Shown here piece by piece: positions 1-10,142 of a stretch of DNA of 64,000 bases. Location: NCBI GenBank assembly GCA_014607495.2, contig CP053161.1, forward strand, positions 1 through 64,000, in the 5' to 3' direction. The position numbers and the translations under genes were made by a program. Below the pieces are notes generated by a model, which had not been told where the DNA came from, made no database searches, and saw only the letters and a list, made by a program, of their open reading frames with translations. Source of the stretch: Carposina sasakii. Taxonomy: Eukaryota > Arthropoda > Insecta > Lepidoptera > Carposinidae. Each line of letters begins with the position of its first letter. Within the stretch, counting starts at the first letter, position 1.

Positions 1-1435
1 TGGATAGTTTTGTTAACTTTGCTATTTCATTTCCAAGTCAAAATATTTTTTGCAATTCAGTTTTATTCGCGATCAATAAAAAAGTGTTTAAGTAAGCACA
101 TCGCTTTAAGGTAAAATTGAGAGTTTATTAACTTTACAATATTAAGGAATCTTCCTTGTAAGGACTTCTTCTATGAATTCGCTACGGTTGTCATGGCAAA
201 AAGCTCTAACTCCTACACAACGAGTCGAGGGCGACATCACCTTATTCAATTTATTTAATTTCACAGAGAAGAAGCAGACTCAAATATATTAAGTTAAAAT
301 CTGTATAATTTACCAATTTTCTCTATTTTAAAACGTTTTAGAAATGAAGGTAGATTAAGTTCTTACTCACTAAAAGTAGGGCAACTTCGCCGTTAGGTAT
401 ACTAACAAAATAAAATAACATACAGAACTAATACCTAACTCAAATTAGAGGGTATTAATATGAGCAATCTGTACTAATACCGTTATAGGTAGAAATGCCT
501 GTCAACCCTTTTCCTCCGCCTGAGGGACCACAAAGAGCCCTTGACAGCCCTCACCCTCCCTTTTATACGAGTATAAAGAAAACATTGATGTAAGATACGT
601 AGGTGCCGTCGGGGGAGAATCTGTATTAATATTTTTAAAGCACTACATTCGCATTTTCCTTTGTAATCAACCAACGACGCAGTTATAACAGCGGTATTAC
701 AGTCTTCTTTAGTAATAAAGTTGTTACTGCAGTTAAATACTGTTTGTTTTATTATGTAATAGCAGCCCGCGGTTCCGGCTTCGCTCGGATATTCGACTTT
801 TACAGCTGTAGTTATGAAAATAGAAACTCCTTCCAATTCAATTTTTTTAATGAATTTTTAGGCTTTATAAATCGATATTTACAGTATTTTTTTTTTCAAT
901 TTTCAATAAAGAATGCGATGTTTTGACAGTACCTACCTATACATACCTACATATTATATCTATTTACTTTTTAATTAGATAATTAAATTTTTAACATCAA
1001 TATTTACAGTAAGTAATGAAAAGACCTATCTTATACCTAAGTACCTACTTATTTATTTTAACCGAAACTTAACTACCTATTTTTTACCTATTCAAGGTTT
1101 CTTTGTACAAAATTATTATTATTTAAAATGAATCACATAAATTAAATTTTAAAAATCAACATAAATTAAATTTTAAAAATCAATTGTAAACTTGAAACGA
1201 AGCGCCGCGCCGCGCCGCACTGAAAATTTTATAATTCGACACAACCATCAACGTTGTCTGCCCTCACGTGTCTGCTCGTTCGGGTCGCGCCCTCACCCTC
1301 CACTTTGCTATGCGGACCGACCGATGACACAACGACGGAACGCACGATCTCTGCCCTCGGCATTGTAAATGCATCTTGTGTATTAATATTAACATATAAA
1401 GATCTTCGGAATCCTCATTTCATCACATTGATGTA
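1..1435. other. AT-rich non-coding stretch with one long chance-like frame
   Basis: No exon with convincing splice sites was seen. A minus-strand open frame of 117 codons lies at 483-836. Its product is basic, with a run of Arg near the C-terminus, and resembles no family I know; it may be part of an old repeat, since the segment around 765-790 (cccgcggttccggcttcgctcgg-like) resembles GC-rich words common in lepidopteran repeats. A short GC run of GCC units is at 1200-1220. A 24-bp tandem duplication (ataaattaaattttaaaaat core) lies at 1134-1180. Confidence 0.4.
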
Positions 1436-2048
1436 AGTCTATACGTAGGTCGTAAATTAAACTTGAACACCACTAAAATCGTTATTGTGGCTAAACCTTA
1501 AAGGATAGACATATGCTATCGCAGACTTTTTTATAGGGAAGAATAATTCCCCCATACATTGTTATCTGTATTTTGAGTATTTTAATCCAAAAAGCTCGTT
1601 TTTCTTTTTGATAAACGCATTTCTAGAGTACACCTAAATTATACACCTTTAGAATCCCTGGAATGTCTTCTTTCCATTTTGAAAACCGCATAGCTATTGA
1701 TATAGTAGTTTTTGTCCTATCACATTTTGGGCGCCCTTCGCAACTTTATGGTCTACGGTAGGAACATCAGTAAATTAAACTTATAACATTGTGGCTTAAA
1801 GGATAGGTATTACAGTCTTCTGTATTTTGAGTTATTTAGCAATAATCCAAAAAGCTCGTTTTTCTTCCGTCCGTCTGATAACTGTTACGATTACTCTAAT
1901 AATTTCTTAAGTAGGTACACCTAAATTATACACCTATAGAATCCCTGGAATGTCTTCTTTCCATTATTGAAAACCGCATAGCTATTGATATAGTAGTTTT
2001 TGAGATCCTAGGTAACAAACACATTTTGGGCGCCCTTCGCAACTTTAT
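1436..2048. repeat. diverged tandem duplication, unit about 300 bp
   Basis: Two units lie head to tail, at about 1436-1750 and 1751-2048. Both open with a gtctac/gtctat word, then taaattaaactt, then attgtggct(a)aa and aaaggatag. Both continue through tccaaaaagctcg, acctaaattatacacct, agaatccctggaatgtc and aaaaccgcatagctattg, and end with gggcgcccttcgcaacttt. Each unit has indels relative to the other; for example the second has extra bases after the shared cgtttttctt. This could be a local duplication or two adjacent insertions of one dispersed element. No coding frame spans it. Confidence 0.75.
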
Positions 2049-5000
2049 TTTATACTATGTATAGATTAGTTCAAGTTTTTTTTTAATAGTATTACGTTTT
2101 ACATGTATAATAACATCTTGATCTTTTATATCTAGCTTATAAAAAAAGTATAAAAAGGTAGAGCAAGCCTCTGGCCACCTGGTTCCCATGGTATTTATTT
2201 TACTTATTCCGTTTTCTGTGAATATTACTACGCTTGCATGTTTCATATTATTATTACGAAGCAACGTGGCATGATATCATACGATGCCGATGTGGGTTGT
2301 AGGTACTTTCTTTTTACATAAGTCATCTAGCTGTTCACGTCTAAACTTAAATTACTTGTCCGAACTGTAATAAAGCTAATAATAATAAGTTGTTTACATC
2401 CAACCAAATATGAAATCGTTACGAAACCAGAGCAGTTATTTTGATATTTAATATCTGATATAAGAGACATGTGCGAAAATTGGGCTAATGAGTCACAAAA
2501 AATAATGCTGATGATACTAAATTCCGTGTTAGCAAAATTACTAAACCATCAAAATAAATTGCCAGGTAGATAAATAAAAATAAAATAAAAAATACAAAGC
2601 CGACGATTGCGATTTAAATACCAGTTTAGTTAACCGCCAAGGGCATCAGCGTTATCTGAAATCGACACGTTTTATTCAGGCCGACTGTTAACCTAACCAG
2701 CATTCCGTACAGTAGCGCGATTTACAATCGTGATAGTTTCATTTTCACGGTAGGTAGAGCCGTTCGGCCGTTTTCATTCCTAATCGCTGCATTGTGACCA
2801 TTGGAGCAAGGTCTTTTTAGTTCAATAGGTCGTTTAACGTCGTGAGGGCTTCGGAGGGAACGCTTGGATTTAATTGGATTTGATTGTTACGCGTCAGTAA
2901 TGTCCGCATTCCGCGGCGTTTGCATTCCGCTGATAAGTTATTGCGCAACAAACGCGACTTACTTGAACACTTTGTTATTCAGTAGACGCAAGGTCTTTAC
3001 TTTCTCAACTTCCATATAAATTGTGTTCACTTGAGCCAGTTCGATGAAACTTCGACGACATTATGCAGCCAGATACAAATCTCGCTTGAAGACACAAATC
3101 GTCTTAAGATTTGCTGTTTAGTATTTTGCCATGTTTTCCAAAATGAATTCGTTCTTGTACCGGCTAATAAAGGAAAAAGGAAGGTTAACAAATTCAGTAG
3201 CCTTGATGTTAAATAAACGGTATTCTCATCGAAAGCCAATTACCCAAAATATTAACTGCTTTGGCAATTTAAGGATTTACGTTCAATTTAGATATTTTAT
3301 GGCAATAATTACTATAAAATAATCATAAATAAATACAAGGCTTAGGTTGTTAAACGGATTACATTGTTATAGCGATAGTCATTGTTCGTAGTTGTTTAAT
3401 TTTCAATTTTTGTTTGAGATTAGGAGGTCACATAGTAATTTACATAATAACAAAAACAACCATAAAACACGATTTCACCTCGGTCAAAACATAAATAAAA
3501 TAAAATATGTTCTATAAATTGCCAGAGGAAAACAAACAGGAAATACATCAACAAAGTAAGACATATTTTCAGAAATCGTGAGATCATTTTATAGATACAT
3601 AATAAAGCTCATGGCATTACCGGTTAATTTGATTTGTTTAAAAGCCGTTCAACAGGATCCAATATATTCTGGTTGATTTTACGACAAGCCTCAGTTTCTA
3701 TTCGACTATAACGAAACGAAGCGAACGAACCGGTTCACGGCGAGCATGGCCGACCCGCTCTAATTAACGAACATCCGCCTAATCGCTTCTCAGATTAAAT
3801 CGATACAATACCGTTTCGAATAATAATCTTCAGGAATCGCCAGTCTATATACCTTCATAATTGGTAGCTTAATTTAACACTTTGAAAACAAGACTATTTG
3901 CGATTGTAATGCGAAATGTGAGTGAGCTCAAGGAGTCAATGTCTCGCCTGGCCGTGGGCTTTCATAACTCATACCTTATTAATACAGAGGTTTTTAACTT
4001 GCGCCTTGACAACAAAACGGCCAGCAGCTACTTAAAATAGGCTTAGGAAAGCAATGAAAGTTTAAAATACAGCTTGAGAAGGCTGAGACACCCGCGAGAT
4101 AAGTGGTTTATTATTCTTTATTGTTATAGGATATTACATGTTGAATCGCTCGTTCATCTCGTCATATCGCCGCGGCTCATCTCGCCTCGACACCTAGCTC
4201 ATCAAAAGGCCGTTGGCCTGCTTTACACGGGCGTGGGTCGCGTATTATGTGTATGCCCATTAGTACGATACAGTTACTAGCAGCCAACGTTCTACAGAGG
4301 TAAAGATTTTATTATTATCTTGTAATAATGATACATAGTCTATTACGCAACCGCTCTATCACTCGCCCGCTAGTGTTCACTTGCCAAAAGCTATTAATTA
4401 CGACCGAAGAATAGAATATCTCTCCGGCTAATCCCCCGGAGACGGTTACGGTTACCGACAACGTTGATTAATGTCTGCACCGTTCGCTAAACTCTTTCTA
4501 TGGTGGCTCGGTTGTGTAAACGCGAATAACCTTCTTTCGGACGTAAATATCCTCGCATCCGTGAAAAAATTACAGTGTTGATAGGATACATACGCGTTCT
4601 ACTCGTACTTGAAACCTTAAAGACGCGTCCGAATTGAGTCGATTGGAGCAATAATGGAAAGTGACCACCGAGGTTACAGCTTCAAGATCGCATTGGTGTC
4701 AATTAGCGCGTTTTCACTGGCTCCGGCTGGCAACAAGAACGCATACAGTTACGGAATGGGTATTAGGTTGGAGTGTCTCAGTGGCGCTGCAGACGGTTGC
4801 GGGCGTGTGAAGAATACCGATGGAAACAACTGTTGGTTCCGCGAACCGGTGCGCGTGACGACCGAGCACCGGTCACACGACACCAGGTTCAAACAATGCA
4901 TTGAAATGTCTTTCATGAATTAGACCCATATTTATTATTATTCTTTAATGCACATTTTATTGCACGTATTTTATAATGTTTTTGTTAGTTTCAATAAACT

Positions 5001-5097
5001 CGCCGAGGTTGCGTCGTTTGCCATTCTCTATATCACTTATTTTTTCAACAGTTTTTATCTCCGAATTTTCGAAGTTTTAATAATAAATAGACGGATG
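2049..5097. other. non-coding stretch, locally GC-richer
   Basis: No gene was recognised. Base composition rises at about 2600-2960 and 3690-4900 relative to the surrounding AT-rich DNA. An 89-codon open frame at 4654-4923 (+) starts with MESDHRGYSF. It has no recognised domain and no obvious splice partner, so I treat it as unproven. These GC-richer islands may be conserved regulatory DNA. Confidence 0.3.
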
Positions 5098-5118
5098 TAC
5101 GAGGCATGCCTTTTAAGT
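5098..5118 (+). repeat. mariner left end: TA target site and terminal inverted repeat
   Basis: TA (5098-5099) is followed by the 19-bp terminal repeat starting CGAGGCATGCC. It is an exact reverse complement of the right end. Confidence 0.93.
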
Positions 5119-5284
5119 CCTGTCGTTTCCATATTTCCCGGCAATTTTGAATTAGGAACTGTTCTATATTCGAATGTGCTTAAATTTTAAACTAATCTCA
5201 AAACAGTTGAAAGTATTAGGATTAATGCTATTGTTTAGTCACAGGTCACAGCGTCGATTAATATCTGTCAGGTTACGTACGAAA

Positions 5285-6484
5285 ATGAATCTTTCTAAGG
5301 AAAATGTTAGTGCAATAATTTTCTACAACTTTAGAAGAGGTCTGACACGGTTTCAGTATTTTGAAGAGCTAACATCTGCGTTCAGTGATGAAGCCCCATG
5401 TCTGCGGACTGTCGAACGCTGGTATTTAGAATTCCAGCGTGGACATACTAGTGTTAGTGACAAATCTCGCGAAGGACGCCCAAAATCCGCCTTCACTGAA
5501 GATAACATCATTGCTGTGAGACAACTAATTCTCGAAGATCGTCATGTGACGTATCGAGAGATAGAGGCTCTATTAGGCATCTCAGGGACAACCACTCAGA
5601 AGATCTTGCATGAAGCACTTGGTGTGAGAAAGCTAGTTTGCCGTTGGATACCGCATCTGCTTTCCGACTATCATAAGGCGACCCGCATCAGATGGTGTAA
5701 GAAAACTCTGCAAAGCTTCAACCGAGGAGAGTCAAATCACGTCTACGACATCATCAGTGGTGACGAATCATGGATCTATGCCTACGATCCTGATTCCAAA
5801 TAACAATTTGGGTCTTTCAAGACGAGCCAAAGCCGACTAAAGTTGTTCGTTCTCGGAGCACTTCAAAGAAGATGGTTGGTGGCCACGTTCGTTGGAAAAC
5901 CCGCCATGTTGCGACTATTGCACTGGAAGATCGTAGAACGGTTAACTCAGAGTGGTATACCACAGTTTGTTTACCACAAGTCATCGACGAACTTCGACAA
6001 TCTAACTCAAAGCGACGCATGAAAAAGTAGAAATTCTTGACCATCCTTCATACAGTCCTGACCTAAGCTCTTTACATTTCCTAAAATTAAGAAAAGTCTT
6101 CGTGGTCAAAGGTTGACTTGCTTGAAAGCAGTCGACGCTTTCAAGTCAGCCATTTTGAACACCCCCACTTTAGAGTGGAATAAATCTATCTTCTATATCT
6201 TCTATACATATAATAAAATTGTAACGAATCGATGTTTGTGCACGCTAATCTCAGAAACGGCTGAACCGATTTCGATGCAGTTTTCAGGAATATATTGTGA
6301 CAAGTCCCACTTAACATATAGGCTACTTTTATCCCGGGAAAATGTTTTTATATCGGATAATTTCGACATTTTGTTTTTTCTGCAGTCCACGCGGACGGAG
6401 TCGCGGGCGTCCACTAGTTTTATAATAACTGGTTTGAGCGAATGGAAAACAATACTTTGAAATGAATACTTTGAAAAACAATAA
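5285..6484 (+). pseudogene. mariner transposase pseudogene
   Basis: The frame starts at ATG 5285 (MNLSKENV), which fits the N-terminus of the family; an upstream ATG at 5174 only extends it into non-coding sequence. The N-terminal helix-turn-helix region is clear (WRRGLT-like start, EGRPKS, HVTYREIEALLGIS, WIPH). The first catalytic Asp is seen in GDESW at 5759-5773. Near 5801 the frame meets TAA after a small deletion. Similarity resumes in another frame from about 5805 (WVFQDEPKPTKVV, NSEWYTT) to about 6020. The block that should hold the second catalytic Asp (HxDNA region) is missing. The third Asp is present in YSPDL at about 6051-6065. The C-terminal EWNK...NNWFERM is split by the insert at 6185-6417, and the end (EYFEKQ, stop 6482-6484) is in yet another frame. 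It cannot make an active enzyme. Confidence 0.93.
6185..6417 (+). mobile_element. non-autonomous Helitron-like element, copy 1 (inside mariner)
   Basis: It starts with TC after an A and ends with CTAG before a T, as Helitrons do. Just before the end is a short hairpin, GGACG paired with CGTCC around a GC-rich loop. It is homologous to the copies at 9544-9877 and 32166-32416 through agaaacggctgaaccgattt, ttttcaggaatatattgtga and atcccgggaaaatg. Removing it rejoins the mariner codons GAG TGG AAT AAA / TTT TAT AAT AAC TGG in one frame, which fixes both boundaries. No coding capacity. Confidence 0.9.
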
Positions 6485-6531
6485 AAAGTACTATAAGGTT
6501 CTAGTTGTGTTTTTTTTCTTCAAACGACAAA

Positions 6532-6552
6532 ACTTAAAAGGCATGCCTCGTA
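6532..6552 (-). repeat. mariner right end: terminal inverted repeat and TA target site
   Basis: ACTTAAAAGGCATGCCTCG followed by TA at 6551-6552. It pairs exactly with the left end. Confidence 0.93.
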
Positions 6553-6864
6553 ACTGTGATAAAGAGCCAATTCAAAATGTCATCCGATCAGATACACATC
6601 AGGTAAATCGCACAATATTGTTATGTATGAATACAAGAAAAAAAAGGCCGAACTACCTTCTATTGACTGTCTCGAATAATAATTTACTCAGGTAGAAAAA
6701 GTCAGGGAAGTGAGATTTGAAGGGCGTTTCAAGGTGAAGGCAAAGACGTGGCAAATGCAAGTCAATGTCTACGGATTAACGACTTTAATGAAAAATAACA
6801 TAAATAATAATAATTACAACAAAAATATTAATTAAGTAAGTTATTATTGAACAAAACGTGTATA
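6553..6864. other. short non-coding spacer
   Basis: AT-rich sequence between the mariner right end and the next MITE. Nothing recognised. Confidence 0.5.
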
Positions 6865-7124
6865 CAGGGTGTAACAAAAAGGGTATGTTAAGCGAAAAAC
6901 TATGAATATAGCCCATTATAAAGAACCTATTCCGAAAATTTAAGACTCGAAATCACATGTTTATTTTACAAGATTGTATGAACATGCCTGACTTGTTTAG
7001 AAATTCTCCATACTAACTGGAAAAATAAACATTTGATTTCAAGTCTCAAATTTTGTGAATAGGTTCTCTATAGTGGGCTATTTTCATAGCTTTTCGCTGA
7101 ACATACCCCTTTTGTTACACCCTG
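6865..7124. mobile_element. foldback MITE with CAGGGTG ends
   Basis: The left arm begins CAGGGTGTAACAAAAAGGG and the right arm ends with the complementary form. The arms stay complementary with scattered mismatches for about 105 bp (shared words include tatgaa.atagccca, aacctattc, aaatgtttattttt), with a central spacer of about 45 bp. Flanks read TATA on both sides (6861-6864 and 7125-7128), fitting a TA or TATA target duplication. There is no coding capacity. The superfamily is uncertain; Tc1/mariner-type is the best guess from the TA target. Confidence 0.85.
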
Positions 7125-7128
7125 TATA

Positions 7129-9543
7129 TTAGACTAGACATCTGTACTAATAAAAAGTTGTTATCCTATAATAATAATAATTTGTGACACGATAGCGGTG
7201 CTAACCTACCTGTAAGTAGCAATAACAAAATACTATCTGCAAAGTCATTGGGAAATAATTGACAAAATCTTTCTCTATTGCCACAAACTATTCTGAAGCG
7301 CGCAATAAAATCAGTCGAACGTAAAATACATACGAAAATATCACAGAACGTGATGTCACACAGTGTACTCGTATATGTATCATAATGAAATTTGACAGCA
7401 AATATGGAATATCTGTCAAATTAAACTGTGTATAGCATAAACCTAGTTTAAAGTTTTTTTATTTGTAAGGCCCATATAGTTTACGAGAATATCGCGCACC
7501 GCCGTCTACGCACACCATTTGGCGTGGGTTCAAATCCTGTTTGAAGTATTTTCGGAGGCATGCTCGAGCCGGCCTGTTTACTAATACTAGCGCGCTCTCG
7601 ATTCGAATCCGCGAGATTTGTAAACATGCTGCCAAAGGAGATTGCCTTTCCCGATAGCTGTTTATTGGGTTAGTCACCAAGTCTACCCGGCACTGGTTTA
7701 AGCCACTCAGAACTAACCTTTTTATAGGTTAGTCAACAAATACGAGAATTGATTATAAGGGAGTTTTCTGTGTGAGTAGATTGGATTTGTATCAATATGA
7801 CATTAAGGTAAGGTAAGATCTCGGAAGTGTAGTAATATCCTATTGGACTATTCTGCTATCAGAATGGTGGTATTTTAGAAGGAAAATAATAACAAAAGGG
7901 TCCTTGAGCCCTTTGTTCAGTTCTTAGAAGTAAAGGAACTATCTATTCCAAAGATTGAATTGGTACGATTCCATGAATAGATACCAAGAGACCGCTTCGT
8001 CCAAGTTATTTTCAGTGTTTATTTATAAACCAGTTCGATACCAAAACGAGCCAGTTACAATTTCTGAACCCCAATTTGATAAAATGACTTGCGCGAACAG
8101 AAAAAAGTAACTATAAAAAAAACAAACAAAAATCCAAACTCTGAGAACACAATACAAGTTTTACTAGTTCTTTTAAAGCTCCGGCGAACATGTTCCATGA
8201 GGAACGCGCGGTTCAGGCCGTCTCTCGCCGCCACGATACGGCAATTGCTGAAACGACTACAGAACAACCAGCTCCAACCGAATAACTACAGATAAACCAA
8301 AATCAAGAGTAAAACGCGCATGCCAAAGTTGATATTCGCTCGTTCTAAAAATACAAATTAGGTATCTACACTAAAAATAGAATCGAAATAAAAATTTGGA
8401 ATCTCGTAAACATTTCGACATTTTTGCCTGCGGCGAGAGGTTGCCTGCGTTTATTATATTGAGGTGGCTTTTGATTACGTCGGTTAATGGTGTTATACGA
8501 GCGTTGAACTTGCCAAATTGGCCACTCGAGTGAAACGATTTGGGCTAGATAGATGAGCTCATGCTTCTGTTGAATAAATCAATGTCATTATGATTCAACT
8601 TCTCAAACAAATAAAATTACATGATAAAATCTATAGACTCACGCCTAGCAACAGCAACACAGCAGAAAATAAATTAAAATTTAACAAAGAGGGTTCATAA
8701 AAGCTAAACAAATAACAGCTGTTAAATTGGTAAGTAACCTTGGAACCTGTCCTACACCGGGGCCGGTAAACAACCCTCCCCCAAGGAGCACGGGGAGGAA
8801 CACGTGTACAATCTACGCGGAGGCGTATTTATAGCCACGTCGCTTAGTTTAATCATCAAACATATAATAAACTCTTCGATTTTGTTTATATTAAAAATTC
8901 CGATAATATGTATATCTGTAAGTAAAAAGTTATTTTCAGAGGTATAAAGAAAACTTATGATACTGGAGTGAAAAAAAGTGTAATGACTACTTGTATTATA
9001 AAGGAATCGGAGAATTACACTTGATAGCTTTTATACACACAAAGGACAAAGCTTTAAGCTCATCCAAAAGCAGGTCAAAGAGAGACAAGGACACACTACC
9101 CCCCCGAAACTAAAAGGGGTCAGTGACTGCACAGCGGGGTGGCTCAGGGCTGGGGGCGACGGGGGCGGAGGCAATAATACATTTGAAAAACGAACCCCAA
9201 ACATCTGCCTCGCATGTGCGTTCGTTCCATGTAGTGAAATAATGCAAGTCGTGCGCGCAACCGCAGCGATATGGCCGAGCTTTGTGCAGTAGCAGCTTTT
9301 TGTTATATTCACGCTTTATGCTTGCGAGCTTTCAAACGAACAATGGCTTCTATTAGAAAGGAAATCAATACATTTGTGATGTTCGAGGAAAGGTATTCGC
9401 AACGTCCAACTCTGATTTATGATTGTGTTTAACCTGCTTTCATTTCAATATACATTAAATGACATTGCCAAATAGCGTCAAACTATGATAACATTGATAA
9501 CAAAGAATAGAGCTGATGTAGAAATTGTACTAAACAAGAACAA
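7129..9543. other. non-coding stretch with possible tRNA-derived fragment
   Basis: No gene was seen. At 7527-7537 GGTTCAAATCC and at about 7598-7608 GATTCGAATCC resemble RNA polymerase III B boxes, so a decayed tRNA-derived SINE may lie at about 7450-7690. Segments at 8150-8290, 8740-8830 and 9060-9290 are GC-richer but have no convincing exon structure. Confidence 0.3.
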
Positions 9544-9877
9544 TCTATCTACATATAATAAAAATGTAACGGGTCGCAGTCTGTACATGGAAGATATATG
9601 AGAAAAAAATATTATAGGAGACATTTATCAACGCAATAGTACCCAAAACAATGATTTTTGAAATTTTTGTTGGTTTGACTGTTTGTCTGTGCGTTTGTAC
9701 ACGCTAATCTCAGAAACGGCTGAACCGATTTCGATGCAGTTTTCAGGAATATATTGTGACAGGTCCCACTTAACATATAGGCTACTTTTTATCCCGGGAA
9801 AATGTTTTTATCCCGGATAATTTCGACATTTTGTTTTTTCTGTAGTCCACGCGGACGGAGTCGCGGGCGTCCACTAG
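9544..9877 (+). mobile_element. non-autonomous Helitron-like element, copy 2 (longest)
   Basis: It begins TCTATCTACATATAATAAAA after an A, and ends with the GGACG/CGTCC hairpin followed by CTAG, before a T. It is the longest of the three good copies and keeps an internal part (gtacatggaagatatatg, then tgtacacgctaatctcag) that the other two have partly lost. It has no open frame of note and presumably moved with help from an autonomous Helitron elsewhere. Confidence 0.88.
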
Positions 9878-9898
9878 TATTGAATAAAAACGATTACA

Positions 9899-10135
9899 AG
9901 ATTATTAATAAAGAAATGGAAAAAATTCCTCACTCGGGTGGGAATCGAACCCACGACCTCTGCCTTCCGTGCCAGCGCTCTTACCACTGAGCCACCGGGT
10001 CAATTACTCGGATGACGAATTTTACCATCTCTTTTTGAAATTACATTATTGGTAACGTTATTTTTTCATCCCGATAGCTATACATAAGCCAAATCTCGGC
10101 AAACAAAGCTGAATCCCTCAGCACAATGTTTTAAT
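9899..10135 (-). repeat. dispersed tRNA-like repeat, copy 1
   Basis: Read on the minus strand, 10001-9931 looks like a degenerate tRNA. It has an A-box-like GGTGGCTCAGTGG, a B-box GGTTCGATTCC and a T arm GTGGG...CCCAC, but poor acceptor and anticodon stem pairing. A conserved non-tRNA part covers about 10002-10131 and shares words such as cgatagctatac and caaatctcggcaaacaaagc with the copy at 34627. GATTACA occurs at both edges (9892-9898 and 10136-10142) and may be the target duplication. It lies 21 bp from the Helitron-like copy 2. Confidence 0.75.
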
Positions 10136-10142
10136 GATTACA

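Larger units (their letters stand above)
5100..6550 (+). mobile_element. full-length, inactive mariner transposon (with nested insertion)
   Basis: The ends are inverted repeats: CGAGGCATGCCTTTTAAGT at 5100-5118 and its exact complement at 6532-6550. Similarity continues inward for about ten more bases with two mismatches. The element is bounded by the TA target duplication typical of Tc1/mariner elements (5098-5099 and 6551-6552). Removing the Helitron-like insert at 6185-6417 leaves about 1218 bp, slightly under the usual 1.25-1.3 kb for mariner, which matches internal deletions in the transposase. The perfect terminal repeats contrast with the badly broken coding region. Confidence 0.95.

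Noticed and set aside
483..836. 117-codon minus-strand frame with an Arg-rich end.
   Set aside because: No family recognised and no splice signals; possibly part of an old repeat.
3579..3590. TGAGATCATTTT, identical to the first 12 bases of the insect bantam microRNA as I recall it.
   Set aside because: The match ends after 12 bases and the surroundings do not fold into a precursor hairpin; a 12-mer can occur by chance.
5817..6044. 75-codon minus-strand frame.
   Set aside because: It is the antisense shadow of the mariner transposase remnant.
9931..10001. Possible tRNA gene on the minus strand.
   Set aside because: Acceptor and anticodon stems pair poorly and the same block recurs inside a dispersed repeat at 34.6 and 35.0 kb.
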